This document shows positions 11,057-23,475 of a DNA stretch of 64,000 nucleotides, piece by piece. The DNA is taken from contig CM057009.1 in assembly GCA_029891345.1 (NCBI GenBank), positions 297,942,466 to 298,006,465 of the forward strand. The letters run 5' to 3'. The DNA is from Dryococelus australis (lineage: Eukaryota > Arthropoda > Insecta > Phasmatodea > Phasmatidae). The translations under genes were made by a program, and so were the position numbers. The number at the start of each line of letters is the position of its first letter. The stretch's first letter is position 1. A model generated the notes under the pieces. It was not told the origin of the DNA, searched no databases, and worked only from the letters and a program-made list of their open reading frames with translations.

Positions 11057-11937
11057 TCAACAGTGCCACACTCTCCCTGCTGGCTCCGTGCAACAAGGGC
11101 TAATGTTTGATGTTGACAATGCCACAATTATTTCTAATACTCCGCGAGTTGCCTGTCCCGGGTGTAAGCACTTATAAAAAACATACTTGCGCTGGATGAA
11201 TTCCTCGATTCCTTCACATTCTCTCTGCTGTTCATGATACACTTGCGTTTGTACCTGGATAGCATCTCCGTTGGTGTCGAATCAACTTAGCAATCTCTCA
11301 CAAAACTCTTCCCTAAGACTCGATAGTCCCTGACTAAGTTCCACCACGTGGCAGCGGTTCCCCTTAACCTGTTGGCAGTTACCTCAATCCAATCATACCT
11401 ATGCATGCGATGACTATGTAATTTTTCTTTGCACACTGCAAGGAACGTACCCAGGTCTTCTGAGTCGTGTCCCGCGAAAGTTGGTAAGAGAACGTTTCTG
11501 TCAGGTCCTGTCAAACCCTGTGGTGTGTACGTAATGACTACTGGTTTTGTCGGTGGCGCAATCTCAGCAAAGTTCACCTTACGGCACTCAACACAGTTTA
11601 TGACACCATCGCGGAAGGTTACATATTTATCAGGCCCTACGCACCGCAAATGTAAGAACCGTTTCCACTGCTGGCACTGTGCCCACTTTGTTCCCGCCCC
11701 GTCACATCTGGTGCACGTGCACAGGTGTGGTTCTGACGGCGATGATACGGTGTCGCATGTGCATTGACATAACGGCTGATCATATAGATTTTCACTGAAA
11801 AAGTTGACTTCACTCACCCTTCCACAATGCACACATCGATCAATCGGCATGTCCAAATATTTTGAGCTCGCATTCGCGGGTGTCGACACGGATGTCTTAA
11901 AGACTTCTCGCAGTTGATCAGGCGTGGTGTCCACCAT
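11057..11937 (-). pseudogene. gag of element A with PHD-like zinc finger
   Basis: The first Met codon after the 5' LTR is at 11937; the frame is open further back, to 12003. The N-terminal half carries a cysteine cluster CVHCGRV, then a PHD-like finger C-x2-C-x9-C-x2-W-x4-H-x2-C-x14-C-x2-C (about 11570-11720) in which the fourth metal ligand, normally Cys, is Trp. A capsid-like part follows, with LPTFAGHDSEDLGTFL and LRGTAATWWNLVRDYRV. The frame breaks at 11287 and resumes at 11242 with EEFIQRKYVFYKCLHPGQ, typical of the end of a Gypsy capsid. A PHD finger in gag may bind chromatin, but this is inference. Confidence 0.75.
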
Positions 11938-11984
11938 CTTCTCGCAGTTGACGTGGATGACACGATGTGAATGAAAACACTTGG

Positions 11985-12002
11985 TCCCACTTGGGAATGC
12001 CA
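11985..12002 (-). other. primer-binding site of element A
   Basis: On the minus strand the LTR ends GTCA, then two bases, then TGGCATTCCCAAGTGGGA. A TGG at this place is the expected complement of a tRNA CCA end. The rest resembles, with mismatches, the tRNA-Lys type site TGGCGCCCAACGTGGGGC, but I cannot name the tRNA firmly. Confidence 0.6.
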
Positions 12003-12004
12003 AT

Positions 12005-13963
12005 TGACGCCGTCAGGTGAGACACGAGTCGAACAAAGACACAAATACTTACTGGTAATTTGTCGCCAGCGGTGCTTCCCAATCACCGCACTATTGAGAC
12101 ACAGGGTTCTCAAGAATGCTGTGGGTTCTGTGTGTCCGTCTCACCCGTGCGTACTTACAAACACGTAGGCAACACTAAACTTTTACTTAACATATTTATC
12201 ACTTGAAAAACACATGTGGCTACGACACTGTCACTACAAATGAAAGAGGTAAGTTCACTGTGACACTTGTTTTTATTGATAATGTGCGTACAAATCAACG
12301 TGCCACGAAATTAATTATACACTCGGTCGTGTATACCTAACTCCGCTTGGGTATTCCCCAGCCCACAATTAATCTAGCGCAAGCCTAGATGGATGATCTC
12401 ACCGCAGTGTATGAAAACACAATCTTCACAAGGGAGAGAGTCGACAGCTGCTAGGGTGGACTGACGATATTTCCCCGAAGATAGGACACGGTGAATTACA
12501 AAATGAAACCCTGATGATACATTAATATGTGTGATTACTCCGCATCACTAACGCAAACTCGCCGGGGCTCGCCTTTCAGCACGTGGGTAGTGTGGTGATG
12601 GCCTATACACAAAGCCAGCTGGGATGGGAATAATTGCACAGTACACTTATTACAAAATTAGGTAAACGCTCAAAGATACATGAAACAAGATGGGACACAA
12701 GATGAGTATTCACAATAAACACACATGTGTGACAGCAAATTTAGATGGTGTGGATGCCGCTGGATGAAGTTCGTAGCGGACCACATGGTGCAGGTGGAAT
12801 TGCTATATTTCTTTGTGGAAATGGAAAATTAATTCAGACAAAATATTATTCTTGTTGAGAAAATTATTCTCTTTACGATTTACATGATTAAAGGCTTGTG
12901 ACATGCCTGATGGTGGTAAAATCAAACATGAACATGACCGCGTGGTCAAGTACAAACAGCATCACTTTACATAAAATTACAAAGAACAATGACCAAAATT
13001 TAACATAGAACCCTTAATATGATATCTCACATACAATGTTACATAAATAAGCTCTCAAAACGCAATGGTGGAGTATACAAATACTTGGCATCTGCCAGCC
13101 ACGTGGTTATATGTGATGTTGCCGTAAAATATTCACACATGAAAATTACCCTCAAATACATACATAAAAACAAAGCCTGTAAAATTGTGTGTAGCAATAA
13201 TGCAGAAATTGCAATGGAACTCCATAAACATAGGCGGATGGTGCCTGATTCAAGTTGCGCGGGTCGCGTGACCTCTCCGACATCTTTCTCCTCCTGCTCC
13301 TCGATTAAGTAACAAATGCCACAAGGGCACAAGAAATTAATAAAGCAGAAGCATAATGCTTAGAAAAATGTCTGGCAAAAACGTATGCAAGCAAAGGTTA
13401 ACCAGTAAACTAAACTGACTATTGAAACATAAAGCAGTGAACAAAAGTTGTAGTGCGTACGTGACAGTGTCTTGCCTCACCAGCTCTCCTCGACAGACTC
13501 TCCAGAGACAAGCGTTGCACGGACCTACCATGGCCGCCTACGGGGTTCACATAAGCGGAAGTGCTATACACGCCGAATACAATATTTTATTATAGAAAAT
13601 AAAATGGCACAAATTAAATTAAATATTGTTTTACATCTTTATAATTTTCTTATGAATGTTCTTATTAATTTAGTCTCTCTTTATGACGGCGTTCATGCCG
13701 GAATATCAGTGTTCTTAATCTCGGTGCAGCGGGCACTTAGAATTTTATAACCAAACAATTTTAAAATAGCATAACACACTTGAACACATTTTAAGACATA
13801 TTAAACTTTGCAAAGACCAATATAAAACACATTTTACACTGAAAAACAACATTTACATGAAAGTTCAAAATTATTGGCCTCTTTGCGCATATGCGGGACA
13901 CGTGACACGTGCATGGTGAGTACTGGCATGGGCTTTAGCGCCACTGGTTGTTAGCTAGTATCA
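12005..13963 (-). repeat. 5' LTR of element A
   Basis: Starts TGACGCCG and ends GTATCA on the plus strand. It is longer than its partner because it keeps about 115 bases (roughly 12890-13005) absent from the left copy. The primer-binding site lies two bases inside it, so on the minus strand this is the 5' LTR, which would carry the promoter. Numerous substitutions against the other LTR point to an old insertion. Confidence 0.92.
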
Positions 13964-13967
13964 AGTG
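13964..13967. repeat. right target-site duplication AGTG of element A
   Basis: AGTG directly follows the LTR end GTATCA and matches 5094-5097. Confidence 0.85.
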
Positions 13968-16900
13968 CAATAGCAAATTTGAGGTTATAACGATAATTCG
14001 TTGCAGCTATAATTTATCTTAAAACTTGTCCTTTTAAGAAGATTTCACTGTATCTCCATAAAATTAAGCATTTTAAGAAAAGAAATATTTATTGCATGCA
14101 ATCCAAGGAAATATTCAAATAGTCAAAATATCAGTAAAATTTTTGATAAAATTGCAGCAAAGAAGTGAAAATTATTTTGAAATTCCTCTAGCTAAAACTG
14201 ACAAAATAATGAAAACATATTCACCTAAAAGAGGTGTGTCTAGGGATTATATGAGGAGTTTTAGTGGGCTTTAAAGTCCTTGGATGTTAATTGCTCACTT
14301 TCTGGGTTATATTGTGGATTGGTCTATAACCACCTCTGATGTGACCTTTCCACAGGGTGTAATGTCCCAACATTTGTTGCCACAGAAGACTACATTTGTG
14401 ATCTGTATAACAATACAGCAGAGTTTTGCTGAGTGAGAGATTTGTGCATTGTGATGTGTCCCCCTGCCTAAACTTTCATTTGTTCCACCATTACAGAACA
14501 GGTACAACATGTCATCTACTGAGGACTGCCATGCCTTCATGTACCCAAGAGGTACCTTTGGGGGTATAACATTTCAGGTTGGTCTTCTACACCGAAATTC
14601 ATCCCCAGCCATTAGACTACTAGGGAAATGAATACCACAATGTTGGTTTAGCAATTCCTGCAGGCTGGTGACTCCTCATGTGCCGTCATCATTCCACATC
14701 TGTGATGCATACGCGTGCAAACATGTATGTGTGTCTGTTGCGATGCACCGCAGAATTTTCTGTTATGTATATTATATGAGTCAGGGCCTACAAAAGAAGT
14801 AGTAGTATTAAACCCACACCATACGCACATTCTATTTAGCTACCTACACTTCTTTTGCCTACTTGAACTCGTCCAATGATGTAAAACTCCACGTACCAAA
14901 TTTAATACAATTTTTTGCTTCATTTTATGTTTTTCTGTAGTAAATAAATGTACTTCTAACTTACGTCATGAGAAATTTGGAGCGACAAAGCCCAAATTCA
15001 TGTGCATGACATATTTATGAATGTTTAATATCAATAAACATATTTTATCATTGTTAAATTTAGTGTGTAATTCTTTTTTAAAGTGTCTTGTGTTATTTGC
15101 ACAAGATTGTAGAGATTTACATATCATTATTTCCATTGTGTAACTTTTTTTTTTGTTAGTCTGCAAAATTTGGTGATAGTTCACTCTAGTCCCAAGCAGG
15201 CTGCCACCATGTTAGTCAGTGTGAATACGGGGCCACTCCGGGTAGCACAACTTTTTGTATACCTATCATGTTTTGACTTATTTTACTACCCATGAATAGC
15301 CTCATCCCCCCCCCCCCTGCAGGCTCACACGTCCAGGGGTTTAAGTCTTACTTACACGTAAAATTAAATATGTGAACTGAACATATTTTCTTCATGGATC
15401 AGGCTCAGCGCCTCATATGGTGCTGCACCAATTTTGCAGTGTTTCCTACCTTTTTAATTGAGTAGTATTATGTAGTAATTTTTCCTGTAATTTATCATTG
15501 AAATTACTGTTTTTTCTGGGCATGTGAGATGGCCCTTAACACCCTCACATTACTGGCGTCACAAGGGAGTCAACATCCTCGACAGGTAGGCATAGCTGGG
15601 GATGCACCTACAACAGTCACCTTCTACAGTAATTAGAAACTTTGAGAGGCGACCACATGGGTGAACAGCCTACTTCACAACACCAATCCATGTTCTACAG
15701 CTAATCTGCGCCCCCTCAAAGTTCATACTGGGTAAGTTCAAAATTCCAGTCCCGTCCATAACGACCTGTCTGCTCTCCGCTCCTGAAGACACTATTCCTG
15801 TCAACTGCTTAGCAGCTGAGGTCTTCAGCATTAATGGGTGTGAAGTGAGGTGGAGATGAAGCATCAACCAAATGCAAAGGTGGAGGAAGAGAAAGTGCCC
15901 CAAAAGACTCATCAGCCAAACGCAATGTCCCCCATGTTTCCCACATGTCAAAATCCAAACTTGGATTTTTCAAGGACTAAACTAGGTTGTAGGCTAACGT
16001 GTTAAACTCACAGTCACTGAGGCCCTTCATGCTCAGGAACGTCGAAACAGGGGCAACTTGCCCTCGCACTAATAATCATGGGGGGGGGGGGGAGAAACCT
16101 CATTTCACCACTTCACTCCCTCTTAGATTTCCTGTGTTTTGAAATCCAATGAAATATTGTAAACGTTCATTTAAGAATATTCTAAGTTAGGCATATGTTG
16201 AATAATAACATCTGCTGTTGCTCAAGTTTCATGCAAATTTTGCTACAGCAATAGAACACGAAGAAGATACTAGGCCAATGCGCCTTCCATGGTTCTAAAA
16301 AAACACCCAATTTGGGCCATCCTAGACGACCCCAGCAGCAAACACTTAGAAGATATGGGGAGAGGGGGCAGTTCTCTGTTGTGCTATGTTTCGGTCAATA
16401 GACAGGCACCATAAACTCATAAACCATACCCTGTTGGTCGGAAGTACCGCTATTTGGGAACTTGGGTGGCAGCCTTCCATGCTGTCTCTGAAGATGACTC
16501 AACATGGTAAGTGATAATGCGGACTTCCAGATAGTTCAATCTCATGTCATGACTGCATGTGCGCTGTTTGGATTTTTTCCACTGTGACTATGCCATGTAT
16601 TTAAGTAGTAATGCTAACATCATGAATGTATTTTGTGACAGTAGAATGTTCCATTTGTGTGCCGAAATCACATTACGATTGTGATAACTGTTTTTTCTCA
16701 GAAGACTGAACTAGTGATATGTGAATTAGGTAGGCCTATGCACATTTACTATTTATATGATAGAATTTTTGTCAAACGTACCATCCTTACATGTTGCAGG
16801 TCTAATCATAAATTCACAAACAGTTGAAATACACATTTTTTTTTAGAAAAATGCCCTGTCAACTTACAAAATTGCTTTTATTTATGCCAATTCCAGTTGA

Positions 16901-18590
16901 TTTGTTTTGTACATTCTTTGTGCCTTTTTCACTAGACTTGCCTTTTTCAGTAAAATTAATGGTGGATATTATGAGTGTTTTAAATACTTCATTGTAGTTT
17001 TCGTCAGTTATAACTTAATTTTGTAAAAATAATTCTCCAAATCTTTGTAAAGTTGGCACAAGTGTACAGTTAAACATAAACTAGTTACTCTGTTTAAGAG
17101 AAGTATACAATTCCAAGTGTCCTATATCCTTATAAACAGGTAGTTACAATAAAATATTTACAACGTATTCTAATAAAGAGTTAGCTTAACAGCCTAAAGC
17201 CTTCAATAAATCAGTGAAAAAGAGTACTGTGCTTGAGCTCTGAAAAGTCAATCAAAATTAAACAGTATTTTTTTTAATAACAATGAATTCTGAGATGTCC
17301 CAATAAGATTCTTATGTTCGTTAATGTATATACGACAATATTAAGATGCCTTCCAATTATACATGGTACAATAATTATTTTGTATGGAAACAAACATTGC
17401 ATATAGCAAACATTTTAAATTAGTTACTCGTTCAAATAATTAACCATTTGTGCATTAGTACATCACTTTTCCCATAGAAGGCCAAAAAACTATTTAAAAT
17501 GTGTATAATACAGATAATTATTTTGTGTAGTTTCTTCAAATGATTTAGGGGACTGTGCTTAAATTTGTATAGCAAATTAACAATATCTATGATAGCAAAT
17601 AACTAAAATTTTGAGTATTATGACAAGTAATTAATTCACAATTTATACTTTCACAAAATTAAAGGGTACAAATTAAATTTTTAAATTTTGGAATTATATA
17701 ATTAAATTAGTCAAAATTCAATTAAAAAAGTTATTCAAAATGTCATAGTAGTACACAGCTGTAGACGTAAATAGAGTGCATCAATCCACCAACCAAAAAA
17801 TCTTAATTTTTATACAAACATATTTTTTGTTAGCGGAATTTTTAAAAAATTCAGGTTTATTCCAAACAAAGGACTTTTCTTTAAACCCACATATTCTCAC
17901 AGGTAAGCATATACAGTTTGAAAATCACTCCAGTGTCCATCTAGTAAATATACTCTATACAGTATTATTGCAATTTTAACAACATAGCAATGGCTGTCCA
18001 TGGTAAAGACAGTACTTTTTAAGGCCCTGCTTAGTTTTAACTTTCAGACAATTTGTATCCTTCCTCCACTTTTAACTTAACTATTGCCACGTGATTAAAA
18101 CGCAGAGTATAAATTTGACTGCTCTCAAATATAAATGTCATAAACCATAATAGAATGTATTCATTTGTTTGTATCACTGTTTATTACGGTCTTAATAAAT
18201 GCTCGCTGTACCATGAAGAACCTATAAAATTAGTTATTTTATCACAATTATAAACAAAATACAAAATATTTAATAAACGAGATGGTATCAACTTTATCGG
18301 GTCAAAGAATTACACAGGCGTGGATACAAGTATAAGGAGGAGGGGAGGGAGGTTATAGGGGTCCTGACACCCCCCAAAAACTTTAGATGATTTTTTTTGT
18401 CATGGAAAAACGTTTGAGAATTTGCCATAAAGTTGATAACATTTTAATGTTTCTTGAACAGTTATTAGTAATGTAGCATAAACTACAATTATTTGAGAGC
18501 ACTCTCTTAATATATTTATAATTTTTGTAAATATTTACCAGGATCTTAATTGGACAGTCTGCTACTTTTATAATTATAAAGCAGGAGTTT
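13968..18590. other. non-coding AT-rich stretch
   Basis: About 4.6 kb with no gene or element I can support. It includes a C tract (15306-15317) and a G tract (16080-16092), and long AT-rich runs (17100-18000). A GTAAGT donor-like word at 16506 and an open frame at 15670-15951 (minus) were examined and not accepted as coding. Confidence 0.5.
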
Positions 18591-18593
18591 TCA

Positions 18594-18923
18594 TTGTGGG
18601 TTCAAAAGTGGAAGCAGATCGTGAAGAACAGAGAAAAACTTCCAGATTCAGTTTTGGAAACATTGGAAAACTGCAACAATGACATATATCCCACCATCCA
18701 CAAACTTTTGCGGGTTCTGGCTACACTTCTAGTCAGTGCAATAACTGCGGAGCGCAGTTTTTCTACCCTGCATCGGCTGAAGACTTGGCTTTGGGCTAAC
18801 ATTGGTGAAGAAAGACTCACTAAGCTTGCTCTCATGTTGATCCATCGAGAAATTCCACTGAACCCAGAAGCCATTATTCTTAGATTAGCTAAGAAAAAAA
18901 GGCGCCAAGAATTTGTATCATAA
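18594..18923 (+). pseudogene. hAT transposase C-terminal dimerisation domain fragment
   Basis: The 109-residue frame contains CNNDIYPTIHKLLRVLATLL, VSAITAERSFSTLHRLKTWL and ERLTKLALMLIHREIPLN, which are the conserved blocks of the hAT dimerisation domain as found in ZMYM/TTF-type hAT transposases, followed by a basic tail KKKRRQEF and a stop. The normal transposase is several hundred residues long, and no DDE-bearing upstream half is present, so this is a 5'-truncated copy. The reading frame is intact across the whole domain. The CCTGACACCCCCC word at 18362 may belong to the same element's end. Confidence 0.8.
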
Positions 18924-20017
18924 ATATTTATCCTTGCTGAGTTTATACTGTTTGTTTTGTTCCTTGTTTCTGTTTGCTTTCTTAAATACAGATAAGTACA
19001 TTGACCCCTAAGAGGGAGAAAAGGGATAAAATGTGTTTGTGTTCTCCTCAATAGTTCATTAACCCGATAACATACTGTTGTGCTCTTAGTTTTAAAAAGT
19101 TGGCTACATAACTAATTTGAAGATTTTTTAAGTTAAAACCCTACGCTTTTGATAATTTGCAGAGGATACTATAAGACAACTTGAATTTGTCCTGCATATG
19201 TATTTAATATTAAAATTGAATTATATCAGAGTTTTTTTTTTTCTTTTACATTTTTGCATAATTAGTTTAAATAAATCACTTCTCAGAACACATTGGCTCC
19301 CCAGATCATAATGGTCCCCCAAACGAGGAAGGGTACAAGGTTCCGGGTTTGGTAAAGGTACCTTTGTAAAATTGTTCACTGAAACAAATTATATCTTTCA
19401 AAATATTACAATAGTTTGTGCAAATAACACAACTAGTGAATACAGCTTTGGAAATATTTGGACTGGATGATATTTAACAAAATGAAAGCAATGCATAATC
19501 ATCCACTCTGAATTTACAAAAGTGCATTAGCACAATCAGAAACATGCCAAACGAAAGGTATTGAAAGTTTTGTTACAGTCGTAAAGGGGTCTGCCTCAGT
19601 GAATATTACTTCATGTGACTGAGAAGTTGTCATCAGCTCACAGGTATTTCCAAAATTACTGCATTTAACAAGAGATGAAATGAAATGGTCTCACCATTCT
19701 GTTGCAAACATGGGTGGTTTTTCATGTTCTTCATTTGTTGAGTTTTATGAAAGAAATGTTTTAATTATGTAAAAACACCAGTTTTAACAGTTTCCACAAA
19801 AAAATATTCCTTTTTGACAAAATCTGAGAGAACAAACCACATATTCCAACATTAAACACCTATTTATGTTATAAAGAAATTTAGTTAAAAACAATGAAAC
19901 ATTTTCCAACGATAGCTTTTGGACCATGGGTCAAACATATTATATCAATGAAGTTATAGGCAAATACGTATTTACAAAAAAATTGCTTGAAAAAGTTAAT
20001 AAAAAAATATGGCATAC
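18924..20017. other. non-coding stretch
   Basis: AT-rich sequence without a recognisable gene. If the exon at 20018 belongs to a minus-strand gene, this is intron immediately downstream of its donor site. Confidence 0.5.
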
Positions 20018-20285
20018 CTTTGTGATCGTGATGCATTGTCTCCAACAGTTGCTGTGCATTGAGTCCAATAATGTCAGCATTGCGAGAAGAAACCATGAGG
20101 TGGATTGGTCTGCTAGGTTTGACATCACGGAACACTTCTAAAAGTACAGCACCATCACTAGACACTCCATTGTTCAATTTCAATGGCATGTGGTGAAGGG
20201 CAGAATTCTTCTGTGAGCTTCCCAATGGGTTAAACTTGATCAACTGGTCTACCTTGAGAAATGGATGCATCAGTGTGTTCGGGGC
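20018..20285 (-). CDS. internal exon of host gene, SZT2-like (exon 4 seen)
   Basis: The minus strand has an acceptor (AATCAACAG before 20285) and a donor (AAAG then GTATGC at 20017), with 268 coding bases between them, phase 0 in and phase 1 out. The translation starts APNTLMHPFLKVDQLIKF and continues through GAVLLEVFRDVKPSRPIHL and LNAQQLLETMHHDHK, with no stop and a normal protein composition, unlike surrounding TE debris. Its phase 0 start matches the phase 0 end of the exon at 24187-24369. I infer it belongs to the same gene. The family assignment rests mainly on the neighbouring exons. Confidence 0.65.
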
Positions 20286-20874
20286 CTGTTGATTTCAATT
20301 AAAATTTATTGTCAGCCATTAACCACATAACAAGGATAAAGTGTTTTTTACTACTGGACCACCACTCGGTGCCCAAGTTCTGAGCCCCCAAAGAGAAACA
20401 GCTAATGCAATTTCTAGAAAGGAAATACCCTAGCCGAAGGATTCCAACTCGGCACCAAGGTGCCCCACGGGATGAAATGGAAGGAAAATTCTCCGCTCTA
20501 AATGTGATCTCTTAGTTTCATAATAAAAATAATCCAACATAGTAACAGTGCCCAGCACAAAGATTTAAAAAAAATTACCTATTTGTTTCTATGTAGGGCA
20601 CACAAGTGTGGGCATTACCCACAGCACAACATAACATCAAATTGTAAAAGAAAGAAAATAGAAAGAGAAAAAAAAAAGGTAGTATTAAAAAAAAACAATA
20701 TTATAGGTAACCAAACTGGGCTCATATAAATACCAGAGTGAAACAAATCTATATCAGAACCTTCGTAGATTTTATTTTTCTTTATTGTGTGTGTTAACCA
20801 CACATAGACCCAAAGATTGGGCACAACAAAATAAATAAAAAAAATTTTTATAGTCTCTCAACAACCAATAATGT
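20286..20874. other. intronic sequence, no feature recognised
   Basis: AT-rich and A-tract-containing sequence between the exon at 20018-20285 and Gypsy fragment D. A more GC-rich patch at about 20360-20480 may be a TE remnant but cannot be named. Confidence 0.4.
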
Positions 20875-20882
20875 ATATGAGC

Positions 20883-21170
20883 CTATACAATATAGGAAGT
20901 ATAATTTGTTGGGCATTTCATTGTAGGTGGAGGAACAGGGTATGCCTTGCTGCGGCAGCATGTGACACAGTTGCTCACATACTGCTGGATGTCGCTGCTT
21001 ATTCTATCCCAGCTATAGCGGGTTCCGATAACAATAAAGTTTCCCTGGTACTCGGGTTTCCTGCTTGGGGTAGTCATTGTGATGACGGCAGACGTCTGGC
21101 CATAACTGTGGCGGAACCCGTATCTTCCACATTGCGGTAGGCTGTCTGCTCCAAGTCCATATGACGTCAT
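20883..21170 (-). pseudogene. integrase N-terminal fragment of D
   Basis: The words RYSWDRISSDIQQYVSNC and VTCCRSKA match the end of an integrase H2C2 domain (R-Y-x-W-P-G-x-x-x-D-I-x-x-Y-V-x-x-C-x-x-C). The Pro-Gly is replaced by Asp-Arg. No D,D-35-E core follows, so the element stops at about 20880. Confidence 0.7.
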
Positions 21171-21187
21171 CCCTTAACTCAAATCTG

Positions 21188-21990
21188 TTACGCTGTTCCT
21201 ACAGGAGATGGCTGATTTTCACGTCCTCTTCTTTGGCTTATCGTTATTTGATAGTGAGTTATTTGTAACTGCAGTAGACAAATTTGTTCCTCTGTACTTC
21301 GTTCTGGAGGAGGGAATATTTTTTCCCCTTCTTCTTCGGCTTTCTCATTTTCTTCCAGCATTGGAAAATGGGACAGGGCATCTGGCAGATCATTACTTGT
21401 GCCCGGGCAGTGTTGTACCTCAAAGTCGAACTCCGTGAGGAACATGTCCCACCGCCTGAGCTTGGCCTTGGCATTACGTGACTCTCTCAGGCATTGAAGG
21501 GCTTTCGAGTCTGTACATAGGATGAAATGTTACCCTTCTAAGTAACAACGGTATTTCCGTACTGCCCAAATGACTGCCTGACACTCCTGTTCATTAATGT
21601 GATAGCATTGTTCAGTTTCGTTTAACCAAGTTGAAGCAAACGCTATCACATGTGGGTGGTCGCCAGCATCCTGTTGGTACAGGACGGCCCCAAGAGCATT
21701 TTGGCAAGCGTCGGTCCAAGGGTTGGCTTCCTTGAGGCCAGTGGAGATGTTGGATATTCTGGAAACTATCCTTCAAATCTTGAAAAGTCTGTTTCTGTTC
21801 CGGTCCCCATCTCCAACGGGCTTCCTTCTCAAGGAATGGGTGAAGCGGTGCCATGTGGTGAGCAATGTTGGGCACGAAATCATGTAACCAGTTGCATAGA
21901 CCCACATACCGCCATGGCTGTTTCTTGTTGGTTGGTTCTTCAGCCTCTTTGATTGCCCGTATTGAGCATTGTTGTGGGAGGTTACCATCA
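21188..21990 (-). pseudogene. RT connection and RNase H of fragment D
   Basis: 21612-22061 continues RT with YLGHVVSPDGNLPQ, YVGLCNWLHDFVPNIA and WGPEQKQTFQDLKDSF. The RNase H follows in several frames: QLDRRL... for the first Asp region, HINEQECQAVIWAVRKYR on the minus strand near 21570, and VQHCPGTSNDLPDALSHFP (21188-21445) for the closing A-D-x-L-S motif, here P-D-A-L-S. The acidic tail after it (EENEKAEEEGEK) is unusual but may be only a linker. Confidence 0.75.
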
Positions 21991-22014
21991 GGGGAAACCA
22001 CATGGCCTAAGTAG

Positions 22015-23140
22015 TCAATGGATGACTTTCCGAAAAAGCTTTTGGACAGCTTGCACGTCATCCCATGGAGTTTGAATCATTCCAGAACTGTTTGTATGTG
22101 ACTGATGTGCTCCTCCCCAGGTCTTCGAATAAATTATTACATAGTCGAGATACGCAAAGCTAAATGCGCTGATGTATCCTGTCAATACCTCTGCGGACAT
22201 TAGGCACTGGAACGTGGCAGGGGCATTTTTAAACACAAAGGGCATTACCTTGATTTGTAATGTTTTACCTTTCGGGGTCTTAAAGGCCATAAACTTCTGG
22301 CTGTCTGGGTGAACAGCAATTTGCCAGTACCCAGATTCCATATCCAGGGTGCTGAAAATTCTCACCTCCCCAATGTCTTGCAGGGTATGGGTTGGATTGA
22401 TAGCTAGGGGAGCAATAGGATGGGTTGCCAATTTCAAGGCTTTGTAATTGACACAAAACCTGAGTTTGCCATATTTTTTTGGTACTAATACCATGTGGAA
22501 ATTATATGGAGAGTGAGTTTGATGGCTCTACAATGCCTTGTTCCTTTATATAATTTATTTGTTCTATCATCAAGTTACGTCGTCGTGCTGATACTCGGAA
22601 GGGGTGATTGTAAATGGGAGCTTCCGTGTTCGTCCAGATCTCATGTTGGATAGACCGAGTCAGTCGTAGCAAACCTCCGTGCCCAAAAGCGCTGGCATGT
22701 TCATATAGAACTTGTTTAAATTCTGGTTTCCCTAGTTCATGGTTGATCCTGGTTGGATTGATGGGGTTGGGTAATACGACTTCGGGACTGTGTTCCCAAT
22801 TCACAGTTACCCTGTACTTATCTCCCAAGTAAACACGTTGTTGCCCATGGTCAATGACCCATTGCTGTTGTTGAAGCCATGGGCAACCAAGTATTACGAC
22901 TTCTATCAACACGGGTGAAACCACAAATTCGGCCGGGTTGGAGAGTCTGTATAAATTGATCATTAGGGTGATTCGGCCGTCAACCTGAAGCGTGGCATCT
23001 GGTTGTGCCATTCCTACGATGTTCGACTGTGGTCGAAGGGAAGCTTTTTGTTGTGAACTCAGTAAATAGCTTCGGATAAACTTCCCGGTTGCGGCTGAAT
23101 CTAAAAGGGCTAGAGCCATGCTTCCGTTGATTACACACAC
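22015..23140 (-). pseudogene. protease and reverse transcriptase of fragment D
   Basis: 22502-23140 starts with the protease: ALLDSAATGKFIRSYLL, where DTGA has become DSAA. Then come VVILGCPWLQQQQWVI and GQQRVYLGDKYRVTVNW. The RT begins with HEIWTNTEAPIYNHPFRVSA and EQGIVEPSNS. After a break at 22500 it continues as VLVPKKYGKLRFCVNYKAL, FSTLDMESGYWQIAVHP and FKNAPATFQCLMS. The catalytic box reads YLDY instead of YLDD, so polymerase activity is lost. Confidence 0.85.
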
Positions 23141-23403
23141 AGCCAGGCTTCCCTTAATCTCATAAGTCTATCTTTCCAAATAGACTAAAAATGATTGATA
23201 AAAGGGTTGTATCAGTATATAATATGAATACACATACTTTTGCATATACAGCGTTCCACCCAGAATGCGTGCATAAGAACCACATGACGTGAATCCAGAG
23301 AGAAAATGGCGATGAAAATGGTGGTGGAAAAATGTTGTACGATGACATTGTTCGTGCACAATGCGAAAACACAACACGGAATTAATCGCCTCTTGATCTC
23401 TAC

Positions 23404-23475
23404 TGATATTGTAATACCATTAGCCTGGCCATCATATTATGGTTGTGGGTTTGAATCCCGACCAGTCCGAACAAT
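23404..23475 (+). repeat. possible tRNA-derived SINE fragment
   Basis: TTAGCCTGGCC resembles an RNA polymerase III box A, and GGGTTTGAATCCCGACC, about 30 bases on, closely matches box B (GGTTCRANTCC). No cloverleaf can be drawn, so a true tRNA gene is unlikely. A second sequence of the same kind is at 45091-45165. Confidence 0.35.

Larger units (their letters stand above)
5098..13963 (-). mobile_element. complete LTR retrotransposon A (Ty3/Gypsy, PHD-gag)
   Basis: This 8.87 kb element has two long direct repeats (5098-6942 and 12005-13963) that begin TGAT/TGAC and end ATCA. It is flanked on both sides by AGTG (5094-5097 and 13964-13967), a 4-bp target duplication. On the minus strand the order is 5' LTR, primer-binding site, gag with a PHD-like finger, protease, RT, RNase H, integrase, C-terminal tail, polypurine tract, 3' LTR. 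The order RT-RNase H-IN with a WTGPV-type integrase C-terminus places it in Ty3/Gypsy. Frameshifts, an in-frame stop before the protease, and lost protease and RT active sites show it is an old inactive copy. Confidence 0.93.
20875..23160 (-). mobile_element. Ty3/Gypsy retrotransposon fragment D
   Basis: On the minus strand this runs protease, RT, RNase H, N-terminal integrase, without LTRs and without the integrase core, so it is truncated at both ends. It is closest in protein terms to element B (both have ALLDS protease sites, the words V/I-x-x-G-Q-x-R-x-Y-x-G-D-K, and similar RT starts). It lies in the intron between the exons at 20018 and 24187, in the sense orientation of that gene. RT and protease active sites are altered. 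Confidence 0.88.

Noticed and set aside
15670..15951. 93-codon minus-strand open frame
   Set aside because: It has an odd composition, no splice sites and no recognised domain; chance is likely.
16270..16512. Plus-strand exon ending at a GTAAGT donor
   Set aside because: Only a short open part exists before the donor, no acceptor is evident, and the translation matches nothing I know.
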